DNA from: Lagopus muta
Taxonomy: Eukaryota > Chordata > Aves > Galliformes > Phasianidae
DNA length: 64,000 bases
Direction of reading: 5' to 3'
Assembly: GCF_023343835.1 (NCBI RefSeq)
Contig: NC_064443.1
Location: 2,294,001-2,358,000, forward strand
A program made the translations under genes and the position numbers. Position 1 is the first letter of the stretch, and each line of letters starts with the position of its first letter. Positions 1 to 9,762 of the stretch are shown piece by piece. The notes beneath the pieces are model-generated. The model saw only the letters and a program-made list of their open reading frames with translations, searched no databases and was not told the origin of the DNA.

Positions 1-77
1 CATTGCCACTGTTAGCACAGAGCCACCGACTGCGGATGCGCACGGTGACGCCTGGGGACACACGCTGGTGGCCATAC

Positions 78-908
78 CGGTCTGCAGTCGCAGTATGTCA
101 TCCAGGTACTCATCCTCACTCAGGGCCCGCAGCTGCAGTGTGAAGTCACGCACGGTCCAGACGAAGCACGGGAAGACGCGGACAAAGTTGGATGTTGGGT
201 TGTCGTTCTCCTCCCGCACACGGATGTGCTCTGTCAGCTCCGTTACCAGCCTGTGGGACCCACCTCACCCCGTCAGCGTTGTCACTGCAGAACCTTTGTC
301 ACACCATCACCTCCCTCCCGGCCATCCCCGTACCGCAGCTGCTCCAGTGCCCGCTGGTCAATGGTGCCAATGCTGTTGTACACCAGGGTGCTGGAGAGCA
401 ACACCGCCAGCGTGAAGATCCAGGCGTCGCTGTCATCGTCATCCTGCACATATATCCAAGTTACTGGGGCTCCACTTCCACGGGGTTTTTGGGACCCCAT
501 CACCCCTGCACTCACCTTTTTGGGGTCTCCCAACCCCTCGGTGTCCAGCAGCACCAAGGTCACTCCCTGCCGGCGCGGGTGGGGCAGGCACCACATCCAG
601 ATGCCCTTGGTCTCCGCATGCACCGTGGGGCCCAGCGGGAAGCCTGTGGGCAGTGAGCTGTCAGAAATCCCACAAGATGCCCCTCCAAACGCATGGGGTT
701 TCCCCCTCTGCTCACCAGTGCGTTTCTGCGCCAGCTGATTCATCAGGTAGGACTTCCCAGTGCGGTACAGCCCAGCGATGGCCACCACCACCAGGGGCTG
801 GGTGACACTGCGCAGCACTGCCAGCGCCCTGCGGTCGAGGGACAGCACGCTGTCCTTGTTGGTCACCAGGCAGAGGGGAGCCGGCATCGGGAGCATCGGA
901 GCGTCCAT
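78..908 (-). CDS. GBP-like: Guanylate-binding protein, N-terminal part (copy A of GBP-B)
   Basis: This is the 5' part of an interferon-inducible large GTPase of the GBP family. The coding exons on the minus strand are 716-908 (ATG at 908), 516-643, 334-443 and 78-250. All have GT/AG borders, and exon 6 would begin three bases beyond the window edge. The G domain shows the P-loop GLYRTGKS with the arginine-finger equivalent R49 and K52/S53, the TKGIWMW block, the G3 motif DTEG and the G4-like TVRD. It is almost identical to GBP-B at 23,590-24,420; one clear difference in exon 4 is Arg here and Trp in GBP-B (DQRALE versus DQWALE). No break is visible in the part present. Whether the rest of the gene is intact cannot be seen. 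Confidence 0.9.
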
Positions 909-1027
909 GGTTGTGCTGCTGCCTGCTGTGATCACAGACTGGAAACTGCAATATATAGTGAAGCCAGGTCTCGCTCCTCCCCACCCTCCACATCCTGTGT
1001 CTTTGATTTTCCCTTTTTTCTCTTCCT

Positions 1028-1051
1028 TTCCTGGAATACTAATTCCCGGAA
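1028..1051 (-). promoter_or_regulatory. Paired GAS (STAT) sites upstream of GBP copy A
   Basis: Two TTCNNNGAA palindromes, TTCCTGGAA at 1028-1036 and TTCCCGGAA at 1043-1051, lie 120-143 bases upstream of the GBP start codon. This is the consensus for STAT1 dimers, and GBP genes are classic interferon-gamma targets. A TATATA-like stretch lies about 45 bases upstream of the ATG. Function is inferred from motif and position. Confidence 0.6.
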
Positions 1052-1214
1052 TACGGCTTAATTCACTGAAGTCACATGACCTGTACCATATTGGTGGATT
1101 CACTGCAGGGACTGCTGGTGGGGATAAGAGCTCCAGCATGCTGCAGCACTTTGCTGACAGTGCCTGACACCTAGCTGGCCACTGAGGGCAGGGACAGCAC
1201 AACCACAGTGCCCA

Positions 1215-1345
1215 TGACACCCATGGCTGCTGGATGCAGCGCTTCTCCTCCTGCAGCCACTTCATCTACAGCTGCAGTACCATTGCCTCATGCCTGAAGC
1301 AGTCCAGCACCAGTGCCTCATGTCCTGTGGGACATGGAGCCATGC
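1215..1345 (-). pseudogene. GBP last-exon remnant
   Basis: On the minus strand one frame reads a degenerate version of the GBP C-terminal helix (HEALVLDCFRHEAMVLQL, then a stop, then MKWLQEEK), matching [20 protein letters not shown] of GBP-B exon 10. It contains a stop and lacks the remaining exons. It is one of several last-exon remnants that litter this array. Copy B has the same remnant at about 24,727-24,857. Confidence 0.6.
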
Positions 1346-1562
1346 TGCTACTGCCTCACAATGCCAAGGTGCATCCACAATGCCCCGACAGCAGAGCACA
1401 GTACCTCTATGGTACAGACACAGTGTGCCAGCACCACAACACTGAACCTCCAATGCTGCAGCCAAAATGCACCTGTACCACCACGCAATCACACACCACC
1501 ACGGTACAGCCAGAGTGTGCCTGCACCACTGCACAGCAGCCTCACTGTGCTGGCCATGCAGG
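1346..1562. repeat. Diverged CA/CCA-rich minisatellite
   Basis: Repeated phrases of the type 'ATGGTACAGCCACAGTGTGCC' and 'GTACCACCACGCAA' recur at about 43-46-base spacing. The same family occurs at 3,896-4,085, 19,745-20,310, 24,858-25,074 and 27,760-27,950, always next to GBP last-exon remnants. It probably began as tandem repeats in the last GBP intron. Copies are too diverged for exact unit calls here; the clearest units are at 20,126-20,211. Confidence 0.55.
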
Positions 1563-1574
1563 GCCCAGCCCCTG

Positions 1575-1800
1575 CTGCTGTTTGTACGGAGTGAGCTGGC
1601 TGATGCAGTTGCTGAGCCGCCTGGCTGGCAGATGTCCCCAGAGACTGGAAAAAGGCAAACATCGCTGCCATTTGTAAGAAAGGCAGGAAGGAGGACTCGG
1701 GAACTGCAGGCTGGAAAGCCTCAGCTCTGTGCCTGGGAAGATCGTGGAGCAGAAAGCACTGGAAGACCTGTCAGCTGTCCAGAGCTCTTGCTCTGGTACC
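1575..1800 (+). mobile_element. CR1 LINE fragment (internal)
   Basis: This stretch aligns by eye to the 5' part of the CR1 at 20,320-20,540, sharing the GATGCAGTTGCTGA, GACTGGAAAAAGGC and TGTGCCTGGGAAG phrases. It carries frameshifts and no usable frame. Its counterpart in copy B is at about 25,087-25,312. Confidence 0.6.
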
Positions 1801-1829
1801 ACCACCACACAGCCTCATGATGTGTCATG

Positions 1830-2470
1830 GCACTATGAGCGTGGATAAGAGAATTACAAGACAGATCATCCACCAAGGTGATCTCCTCCAAAAAGGTGAT
1901 TGCTCCTGTTGCTGCAGGATATGGCAAAAACTCTTAGGACCATGATTGTGATGAAGGAAGAAGAACCATAGAGTTAACCAATAGAAGGGCCGTGCCCCCA
2001 GCCAGGAGGGGAAAAGGGCAACAGAATATATTGGACTGTGTGGATTCAATAGCGTGGCACATCAGAACAACAGAAACATGAGGCACTGGTGGACACTGGC
2101 ACGCAGTGCACTGTGATGTCCTGAAATCAAGGCACAAAACCAATTTGTATTGCTGGGGTGACGGGGGGTTCCCAATAATGACCTGTGTTGGAGGCTGAAA
2201 TAAGCCTCACTTGTAAGGACTGGCAAAAGCACCTGATTGTGACTGGCCCGAGGGCTCCATGTATACTTGGTGTCAATTGCCTCAGAAGGAGGAATTTTAA
2301 GGATCCCAAGGGAAATCGATGGGTATTTGGAATAGCTGCAAACAAAGACAACATCAAGCAGCTGTCTGTCTTGTTTGTCCTGTCAGAAAATCTGGCTGCT
2401 ACAAAGGAAAGAGCAGCAGGTACTGATTGCTACAAAAACAGTGCACAGACAGGCAGTACCACACCAACAG
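1830..2470 (+). mobile_element. Endogenous retrovirus fragment (protease region)
   Basis: The plus-strand frames between about 2,065 and 2,450 encode a fragment resembling the retroviral aspartic protease and the start of reverse transcriptase of avian endogenous retroviruses. The active-site triplet DTG follows an LV pair near 2,070. The frame is broken by several stops and shifts before 2,185; the open stretch is 2,185-2,529, whose last part already runs into GBP-derived sequence. No LTR, gag or env was recognised. The element ends near 2,470, directly against a GBP 3' end. It cannot produce virus. The copy B equivalent is at about 25,342-25,982. Confidence 0.6.
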
Positions 2471-2474
2471 CATT

Positions 2475-2800
2475 TACTGCAGGGACAGCTGCTGGGGGAC
2501 AGGCTATGTCACACGCTGCAGTCTGTTGAAAAGCTTGACTGCCAGACCAGGCAGGAACATTGCAGAAATGCTCAGAACGTTCAGAGCGGAGCTAACCAAG
2601 GGGCCCACCTCCGTGTTCTCCTTCTGCAGCTGTGTGATCAGCTCCTGCATGGCTGCTGCCTCACGCTTGAAGCCCTCCTTGAATGGCTGTGCACCACCAG
2701 GTGACACGTAGTCCCCACTCTGCAGGCACAGCTCCACATCCCTCCAAAGCTCCTGCAGCACCGCATGGCACCGCTGCTCAACCACGGAGCCCGTGACAGC
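2475..2800 (-). pseudogene. GBP 3'-end remnant with exon 8 fused to exon 10
   Basis: The minus-strand frame 2504-2785 reads a piece of GBP exon 8 ([17 protein letters not shown]... GGAQPFKE) that runs without an intron into GBP exon 10 ([17 protein letters not shown]), then a hydrophobic tail. Exon 9 and both introns are missing. The join lies in a CCTCCT shared by both parent exons, suggesting a microhomology deletion. The downstream poly(A) signal is damaged (ATTTACTGC where GBP-B has ATTTATTGC). The 5' exons are absent. The same structure is in copy B at 25,987-26,312. Confidence 0.75.
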
Positions 2801-2804
2801 CCCG

Positions 2805-2904
2805 GCTGATGGATGCAGTGCTTCTCCTCCTGCAGCCCCTCTATCTACATCTGCAGCACCATTGCCTCATGCCTGAAGCACTCCTGCATCAGTGCCCCAT
2901 CACA
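2805..2904 (-). pseudogene. GBP last-exon remnant (recombinant)
   Basis: A short degenerate piece of the GBP C-terminal helix exon lies directly before the CR1 3' tail. Its left half matches copy B 26,320-26,400 and its right half matches 26,700-26,768. Copy A is therefore the product of a deletion between the two related segments kept in copy B. Confidence 0.5.
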
Positions 2905-3893
2905 GAATCACAAAATCACAGAATTACAGAATTACCAAGGTTGGAAAAGACTTTCAAAATCATCCAGTCAAACATCCACCCATCACCAATAGCACTCACT
3001 AAACCACGTCCCTCATCACAAAATCCAAACGTTCCTTGAACACCTCCAGGGTCGGTGACTCCACCACCTCCCTGGCAGCCCATTCCACTGCCTGACCACT
3101 CTTTCAGAAAAGTAGCATTTCCCAACATCCAGCCTAAATCTCCCCTGGTGCAACTTGAAGCCATTCCCTCTAGTTCTATCACCAGTTACACGAGAGAAGA
3201 GGCTGATCTCCAGCTCACTGCATCCTCCCTTCAGGTACTTATAGAGAGCAATAGGGTCTCCCCTGAGCCTCCTCTTCTCCAGACTGAACAATGCCAGCTC
3301 CTTCAGCTGCTGCTCATCAGCCTTGTGCTCCAGACCCCTCACCAGCTTTGTTGCCCTTCTTTGAACCTGCTTTGAACAATGTCTTCCTTGCAGTGAGGGG
3401 CCCCAAACTGGACACTGTACTCGAGGTGCTGCTTCACCAGAGCTGAGTACAAGGGGATGATCACTTCCCTGTTCCTGCTGGCAGCACCGTTCCTGATGCG
3501 AGCCAGGCTGCCATTGGCCTTCTTGGACACCCAGGCACAGTGCTGGCCCACGTTCAGCTGAGCATCAATCAATACCCCCAGGTCCATTTCCTCTACGCAG
3601 TCCTCCAGCCACTCCACCCCAAGCCTGTAGCATCGCCTGGGGTTGTTGCAGCCAAAGTGCAGGACCCGGCATTTGGCCTTGTTGAAGCTCATCCCATCGG
3701 CTTCAGCCCAGCATTCCAGCCTGTCCAGATCCCTCTGTAGGGCCTCACTACCCCAGGTAGTACCCCAGGTAGATCCACACTTCCAGCCAACTTGGTGTCA
3801 TCCGCAAACTTACTGAGGGTGCATTCAATGCCCTCATCCAGGTCACTAGCAAAGATATCGAAGAGGACAGGTCCCAGCACCGACCCCTAGGGA
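2905..3893 (-). mobile_element. CR1 LINE, 5'-truncated, minus strand
   Basis: The 3' tail (repeated CACAGAATCACAAAATCACAGAATTAC in reverse orientation) lies at 2,905-2,940. Upstream on the minus strand, frames at 3016-3342, 3339-3692 and 3689-3880 give CR1 reverse transcriptase blocks, including [17 protein letters not shown] and [18 protein letters not shown]. The frames are shifted against each other, so it is inactive. Being present at the same place in copy B (26,769-27,757), it inserted before the duplication. Confidence 0.85.
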
Positions 3894-3895
3894 AC

Positions 3896-4085
3896 ATAGT
3901 GCTGGTACCACCTCACAGTGCCATGATGCAGCCCACATGTCCCAGTAGCCCTGCACATCAACTCCATGGTACAGCCGCAGCATGTAAGCACAACCACACA
4001 ACCACATGGCACAGGAACACCAGAATACCTTTTTACAACCACTTCTCACCTGCAGTACCGCACAGCACCTCCATGGTGCACTCAG
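3896..4085. repeat. CA/CCA-rich minisatellite remnant
   Basis: This is the same repeat family as 1,346-1,562 and 20,126-20,300, with phrases such as CCATGGTACAGCCGCAGC and ACCGCACAGCACCTCCATGG. It follows the CR1 directly, so the CR1 probably inserted into the minisatellite. Confidence 0.5.
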
Positions 4086-4220
4086 CATATATTCATATTG
4101 ATACAAGTTACAGTGATATTATTAGCTTGGTAATGTTCATCGATAAATAGCCTTGTAGCTTGTTTATAAAACAGGAAGAACCTGTGCCCTGGTACCAAGG
4201 AGCTAACAATGAAATACTGA

Positions 4221-4252
4221 ACTCCTTATAAGGAGTTATAACTTATAACTCC
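4221..4252. repeat. Overlapping perfect AT-rich palindromes
   Basis: ACTCCTTATAAGGAGT at 4221-4236 is a perfect 16-base palindrome. It overlaps a 21-base inverted repeat at 4232-4252 whose arms are GGAGTTATAA and TTATAACTCC with a one-base centre. Both are kept in copy B at about 28,085-28,116. Possible meanings are a cruciform or a transposon terminal relic; none can be shown. Confidence 0.7.
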
Positions 4253-5192
4253 AGATAAGGAAGTTCTGCTTGAATCAGCTTATTTTGTGAAAGCAAATAT
4301 TGTGCAATCAAGGCAAGAAGATAACTGAATGTGTGTGAAGATCAGATTCAACCAGCAAACACAGTGAGAGACAGTACTGACTTCATCCACCACAAAAAGA
4401 CCGAGCATGTGCAAGGAGCTCTACATTAATCATTCTGGGGGAAGCAGTGAATAGGTATGTACTGCCTGGGAAAATGTTTTCATATAAAGCACAAGTGATG
4501 TATCTAGGCTGAAGCTCTTTTATACCAGGTATGCATGATAGGAGGAGCCTAATCATTGTTGAGATGGTGTCATTGTGTCACGGGGTGGTGTCGTTGTATG
4601 CTGTGATCATGTCTTCGTGTCACTGTGCTGTGGGTGGTGTCGCAGGGTCAGGATCGTGCTGACGCTGTGCTTTGTGATGGTACTGTCTCACCATACAACG
4701 CTACCATCCTGCCAAGTGTTGGGCTCACTGTACCGCGTGGTGGTGTCACTGTGTCATGGGTGGTGCCGGCACTGTGATTCGGACGTGGCGTGGTGTCACC
4801 GATGCCGAGGATGTGGGTAGGTTGACCTGACACGTCAGCGCGTTGTGTTGTGCAGGTATTCCTTTATCGCGGTGCGGGGCACATAGGGGATAACTCTACC
4901 TAATATGCACACCTGGGCCCATGTGCAGATTGCATTTGTTGGCTACGCTCATACATACTCGTGTCTTTCCCCACAGTTTCATTCGTATGCTGAATATTTT
5001 CTTGTACTCGTTAATGTTTTCTTAGAATCGAACCTCAGACCCTCCCCCTTAGAGCATTCACAATCACACTTGAGGGTATTTTTGGTGTCTGTCTGGGGGG
5101 TCAGGGAGGAAGGCTGATAGCCCTCGTCACTCCTCAACTTTTGACCCCAGTCTTCAGGAGCTTGCTTAGTTAGGTGTGTGCCTCCTCTCTAA

Positions 5193-5462
5193 ATGTGTGT
5201 AATTATATTTATGCTTGTTAGCAAAGCAGAACAGGTATCACAAATCAGGAACTGGGTCTTAGTAGCCTTTAGATATTTTCTGATATGGGATTCTTCTTTT
5301 TTAAACATGGCTTTTGTTAGTAGTGAGAAACCAGACAAAAGTACAGAGGAAACAAAGTACAGAAAAGCCTGGCATAAGATGAGACAAGTACGAGAACTTC
5401 AAGAAATATTGCCCTCCTGTATCCATAGAAACATACAAAATGATCTTAAAAACCACAGGTGA
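5193..5462 (+). other. Unassigned 89-codon open frame
   Basis: An open frame present in both duplication copies (29,058-29,327). The second half is charged and helix-prone (SEEKPDKSTEETKYRKAW-like). No family is recognised. Since the copies are recent, its survival is weak evidence of selection. It may be a degraded mobile-element frame. Confidence 0.2.
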
Positions 5463-6514
5463 TAAACCTCATATGGAAAAATGGATTAACAAATGTGTCA
5501 CATAGATTGTGAGTCTGGGGTACTTGGCCAGTAGGGGAACAGGAGAGTAATTACCTGCCACGAGAAGAAAGGTGTGTAAGGAGAAGTGGTTCACTGATCA
5601 AATGCGTGTTTTCTCCTTTGCCACAAGGGGAGCGTGCCCACTATTGCAACCATGAACAAAAAACCTTTGCTGCTTCACTGAGATCTATGATGGAAAATTA
5701 TGGATTCTGAGCTTTTCTCGCACAAGGGAACATAAGGAGGGCATGGGGATGTAGAAGGGAACACGGCGATACGGGGTGTGGAGATCCTGTTCCTCCTACT
5801 GCACACTGCTGCATGAGGAACGTGAAAACTCGCAGGGGGCTGCAGCAGAAGCACAGGTTTTGTTTTCACTTATGATTCCGTGCAGTATGGATGAAAGCCA
5901 GGCAGAGATTGGTTCCAGAGCTGAGGTTGGCTGCAGGGTGGAGTCTCAGGGCCCTGAGAGCAGCTCTGATGTCTAGCCCTGCTTAGGACTTCCCAGTCTG
6001 GGAAAGCCTTTTGAATTGTATGGGCGTGAAAGACGTCACTTTGCAATGGGAGAGTTAGCAGAACACACTGGATCCAGGAAGAGACCAGCAGGCTAATTCT
6101 TTAGACAACTGGACCAAGTAAATATAGGGCGGATGTCACGTTTACGAGCAGTGGCAGCAGACCTGAGGCACTGCTGGAATGCAGGAGGAAAGCCTGGGTC
6201 CCGGCCCACCCACAGCCGGCAGCAGCCGTGGGGCTGCCCGCGTGTCCCAAACACAGCGGCATCCCCACGATGGCAGAAACACCCCCAGAATGGGCTGCAG
6301 CTGCCAGCCTGGCCTCCGCCACGTCGTGCGTTGAAACGTTGCGCCTGCTGGAGTCGGGGCCAGAACCCAGCTCAGCCTGAACCGGGCTGGGGGGAGGAAG
6401 GAGTGGGTTGGGTGCTGGGGAGAAGAGATGCCCGTGGTTGCAGCCCCTAAAGCTGCCCACCTCGGGAAAGGCGGAGAAGAACCAAACCGACAGTGGCATG
6501 ATGGAATTGTCAGA

Positions 6515-6520
6515 TTTATT
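6515..6520 (-). terminator. Poly(A) signal of PHF7-like gene, copy A
   Basis: AATAAA on the minus strand, about 60 bases after the stop codon at 6580. The same signal in the same place serves copies B and C. Confidence 0.8.
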
Positions 6521-6579
6521 GATGGACTTTGATGACTTTATACAGCAATTGGAGCAGGCACACGGCCGCTCCTATGACA

Positions 6580-9165
6580 TCAGTGGGGCCGGCGGTTGAT
6601 GTTCCGGGCCCGACGTGGAACCCGGGAGCGGCTTCGCCCCCGGGCTGGCCCTGGCCGCCTGGACCGGCTCCTGCGGCGTCTCTGGGGCTGGCTGTTGGTC
6701 TCTGCAGCCCGATGTTCCAGAGGCGAGCGGCTCCGAGTCCTGGCCCGCTGTGTCTGCCTGGAGAGCAGCTCAGGCACCTGGGAGCTGTGATCTGGTCCCG
6801 ATGGTGCCTGGTTGGTGGTGTCAGAGCTGCTGCTCTCCTGTCCTGTAGGGCCTTGGGATGGCCCCAGTCCCTGCTGGCTGGTGGTGTTGGGGCCAGCGCT
6901 GTCCGCATTGGTGCTGGAGGCTGTAAGGGGAGGCAGGAAGGTGAGCGGGACAGATGTCCAGCCCCGGGGTGGGACAGGCTCTCATCCCTCCTGGGCCAAA
7001 GGGACTTGAGCAAGGCCTCGCCTGGCCCCAGCCCAGCAGCACGCGGCCGTTTGCCTCTTACCGATGCCCTCTCCAGCACAGGTGTTGCACTCCCATGCAG
7101 ATGTGCTCAGACTCAAGTTGGAGCAGAGTCGATGGGTGCCTTGTGCAGCGCAGGAGCTGCAGAGGAGCAGCTGCCAGGGCCTGGAGAAAACAGCGGGTTG
7201 TGGCCGTGAGGACAAAGTGAGCTGAGCCAGGGAGCGCCCGGCACAGCTCTGGTGCTCAGTTTGTGCTCTCCCAGCCTGTGGTGAGGCTGCGATCCCACGC
7301 CGAGCCCCAGAGGGCTGCTGAGGTAACTCACCCGTCTCCCTCTTCTTGTTCCCGGCCATGTGGATAATGGCAGTCGCTGGCATCACAGCGCTGATGCCTA
7401 ACTCCCAGGGTTGCATAGTCATAATTGTCCTCCCACGTTGGTCTTCTGCAAGAGAAGAGACAGAATGTGATGCCCCAGGACTAAAAATAATCCGTGGCAT
7501 CCCTCCCCTTCCACCCGATGCCCGGTTCCATGTTAATGGCTGCAAGGGCCAGGCCTGCTGAGCACAGCTTGTGTGCCCTCACATCTCAAGAGCTGCCTGA
7601 AAGACACCAACCTGAATGGGATTCGGATCCCCATAGTGAGCATGTCTCGAAGAAACATGTCTCTGTCTCGGCAGTGGGGGCAATGAAAGCAATAAATTCC
7701 TGCACACATGGCCTGTTCCTGCAGCAGAAACAGAACAGGGTGAGTGTGAGCCTGGCCTGGTGCTGCTGAGCACGTGCCGTGCTCATGGGGTATGGGAGGG
7801 CTCCTACCTGGATGCAAGCCCGGTGGAACCAGGCGTGTCGGCAGGCTGGGCACAGCATGGTGCTGTATGATCTGCTGTGCTCCATGGACTCCATGCAGAT
7901 GATGCAGGTCGTGTCCTGCACCGGCGCTGCCTCCACTGCCTGATGTGGACGATGCACCCAGCAGAAGGACCTGGGGGAAGATGGAAGGGACGGGCAAGGT
8001 GAGAAGTGCTGCGAGGAGGGCAGAGGAACAGGAAGGAGCCCCAGGCCTTGGCTCTGGCTCTGCCAGGCTGCTGGGAGGCGTCACGGCGCGCTCCCGGTCC
8101 TCGCTTCTTTGGCTGGTGCTGAAGCAGGGTTGGAGGCTCGCAGGCGATGCCTGGCAGCCCTTACCTGAAATCGTCGCAGAACTGGGTGACGCATTCGCCC
8201 TCTGACGTGCAGGAGAGATGGAAGCTGCGGTCGCAGTCCGGCTCTGCGCAGGTGATGGTGGCCCCGCGCTGGCCACAAACGAAGCAGAGCTGTAAAGAGC
8301 AGAGCATTTCCCATCAGCTGCAGGCTCAGGGCCTACGCAGCGGGCCCCGCACCTCTGTGCAGGGCACGGGATGGGGGCAGGGCTGGCTGGCACTCTGCAG
8401 AGCTGCCTGCTGAACAGGGCTGGTCTGCAAGAGCAGGGATTTCTCTTGGGGCTGCTTGGAAGGGCTGGGATTGCTTTCTTTGCACCAGGCAAAGCTCAGC
8501 CATGCCTCCGCTGGCACCAAGCTCCCTGTTCCGGTGCGGTGCTCACCGTCTGCTCTCCCTGCCTGATTGTGCGTATCAGCTCTTCTTCGAAATGGCATGC
8601 ATTTCTGCTGTTGCTTCCTGGTTTACAAAGACCAGTGGAGAATATCTGTAGAAGAAGAAAGAGCAGGCTCTTGTTAGTGCAGGAAGGAGGGAATCACTGG
8701 TTGGAGGGAGGAGGCAGGAGCCATGAGGGAACTCACCACACAAAAAGTATGGAAGTAGAACCCGTTTTTCTCATGTTTGTGCCCATATATGCTCGAGTCC
8801 TGATCCACTCGGCCACAGAGCACGCATGCTGGAGAGGAGAGAGGAACAGCAGTGAGCAGCTTGCAAGGCCAGGTGCCCTGGGGGCTGTCCCAGGGGCTGC
8901 TGTGTGCCGGCCGTGCCAGCAGAGGGGCAGGGCTGGTGGCCGTGGAGAGGAAGGGGCACTGCAGGCCCAGTGCTGCCAGCAGGCGGCCACAGCCCAACCG
9001 CGGCCCCCCTGGCCAAGGAGCAGAGGGGTCCTGCGTGCCCCCGCCTCCCATGTCTGCCGCTGGCAGACCCCCAGCACCCTTCTGCCCTGCGTGCAGGGAT
9101 ACTTTGCTCTCACCTGGCTCACTCGAGCCGGCGGCCTCCTGAGTCCCCTCGGACATCATGTGCAT
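6580..9165 (-). CDS. PHF7-like: PHF7-like PHD/RING protein, copy A
   Basis: A nuclear PHD- and RING-finger protein of the PHF7/G2E3 family; mammalian PHF7 binds H3 tails and acts as a histone E3 ubiquitin ligase in the male germ line. Coding exons (minus): 9114-9165 (ATG at 9165), 8737-8828, 8547-8645, 8165-8289, 7808-7970, 7612-7718, 7332-7445, 7062-7180 and 6580-6920. All borders are GT/AG and the frame closes at 403 aa. Residues about 18-123 form an extended PHD (ACVLCGR, LCFVCGQ, CDRSFHLSC). Residues about 145-200 form the second finger/RING (TTCIICME, CPACRHAWFHRAC, CFHCPHC). Residues 213-290 hold a third Cys-rich region. The tail from about 345 is R/S-rich. A splice acceptor (TAG) about 65 bases before the ATG implies an upstream non-coding exon. 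Function beyond the family is inferred. Confidence 0.88.
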
Positions 9166-9597
9166 CAACGGCGAGCACTCGCAGAGTGTCTGTCCCAGCA
9201 AAACCAGGCTTTCTCCTCTGCGTGACAACCTAGGGGAGAAGCGGGACGAGGCTGAGTTCTCAGCTCAGGCCCCGAGCGCTGGGGAACCCTCCTCCCTGGG
9301 CAGCCTCAGGCAGCCCCTTCCTCCCTGCTCACCTCACCAAGTCGCACTGAGCTCGGCCTGAGCCCCGCAGCCTTGGCTCTGTTCCGCACCCCGCAGGTCA
9401 CAGTGGTCGCTCTGTGCCACACCTGCGGAACCATCACACCTCACCGGGGCTGAGGGCACCCAGGCAGCAGGGCGGAGGCTCTTGCAGCCAGCGCAGGGTG
9501 AGGGGCCCGGTGCCATCAGTATCCCAGTCAAGTGTTTATGTGCTTCCGTGACTTTTTGTTGCTTGCTGCTCATTACCTCTCGCTACAATAAATGACT

Positions 9598-9762
9598 CGA
9601 TTCACAGAATCACAGCGTCTCAGTGGTTGGCAAACACCTCTAAGATCCCCAGGTCCCACCGTCCACCCCCCACCTGCCCACGGCCCTCAGAGCCACATCC
9701 CCACGGTGCTGGGACGCCTCCATGGGCGCTGACTCCCCCAGCTCCCGGACAGCACATTTTCT
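9598..9762 (-). mobile_element. CR1 3'-end remnant
   Basis: It reads on the minus strand as the last about 160 bases of a CR1, ending in a reduced tail (ATTCACAGAATCACAG in plus orientation). It lies just upstream of the PHF7-like gene in all three copies (33,463-33,627 and 41,128-41,290), so it predates them. Confidence 0.75.

Larger units (their letters stand above)
4086..6514. other. Non-coding stretch between GBP remnants and PHF7-like gene
   Basis: No recognised gene. It contains an AT-rich perfect palindrome (4221-4236) overlapping a second one (4232-4252), a GTG-rich tract at about 4,560-4,790 that looks like the minisatellite family in opposite orientation, and an 89-codon open frame at 5193-5462 of unknown meaning. 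The last about 400 bases are the 3' flank of the PHF7-like gene, which is also present beyond the third copy up to about 44,620. Confidence 0.5.

Noticed and set aside
282-1265. 327-codon minus-strand open frame (and its copy at 23,794-24,777)
   Set aside because: It reads through GBP exons 2-4 and the short introns between them, with non-GBP sequence where introns lie. The spliced model fits the family and has good GT/AG sites.
1340-1570. CRISPR-like regularly spaced repeats
   Set aside because: The repeats are diverged, have no conserved repeat/unique spacer alternation, and the DNA is vertebrate. A minisatellite explains them.
8371-9225. 284-codon plus-strand frame opposite PHF7-like copy A (also 41,662-42,516 minus)
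   Set aside because: It lies antisense to a well-supported nine-exon gene, is duplicated with it, and covers introns and exons alike.
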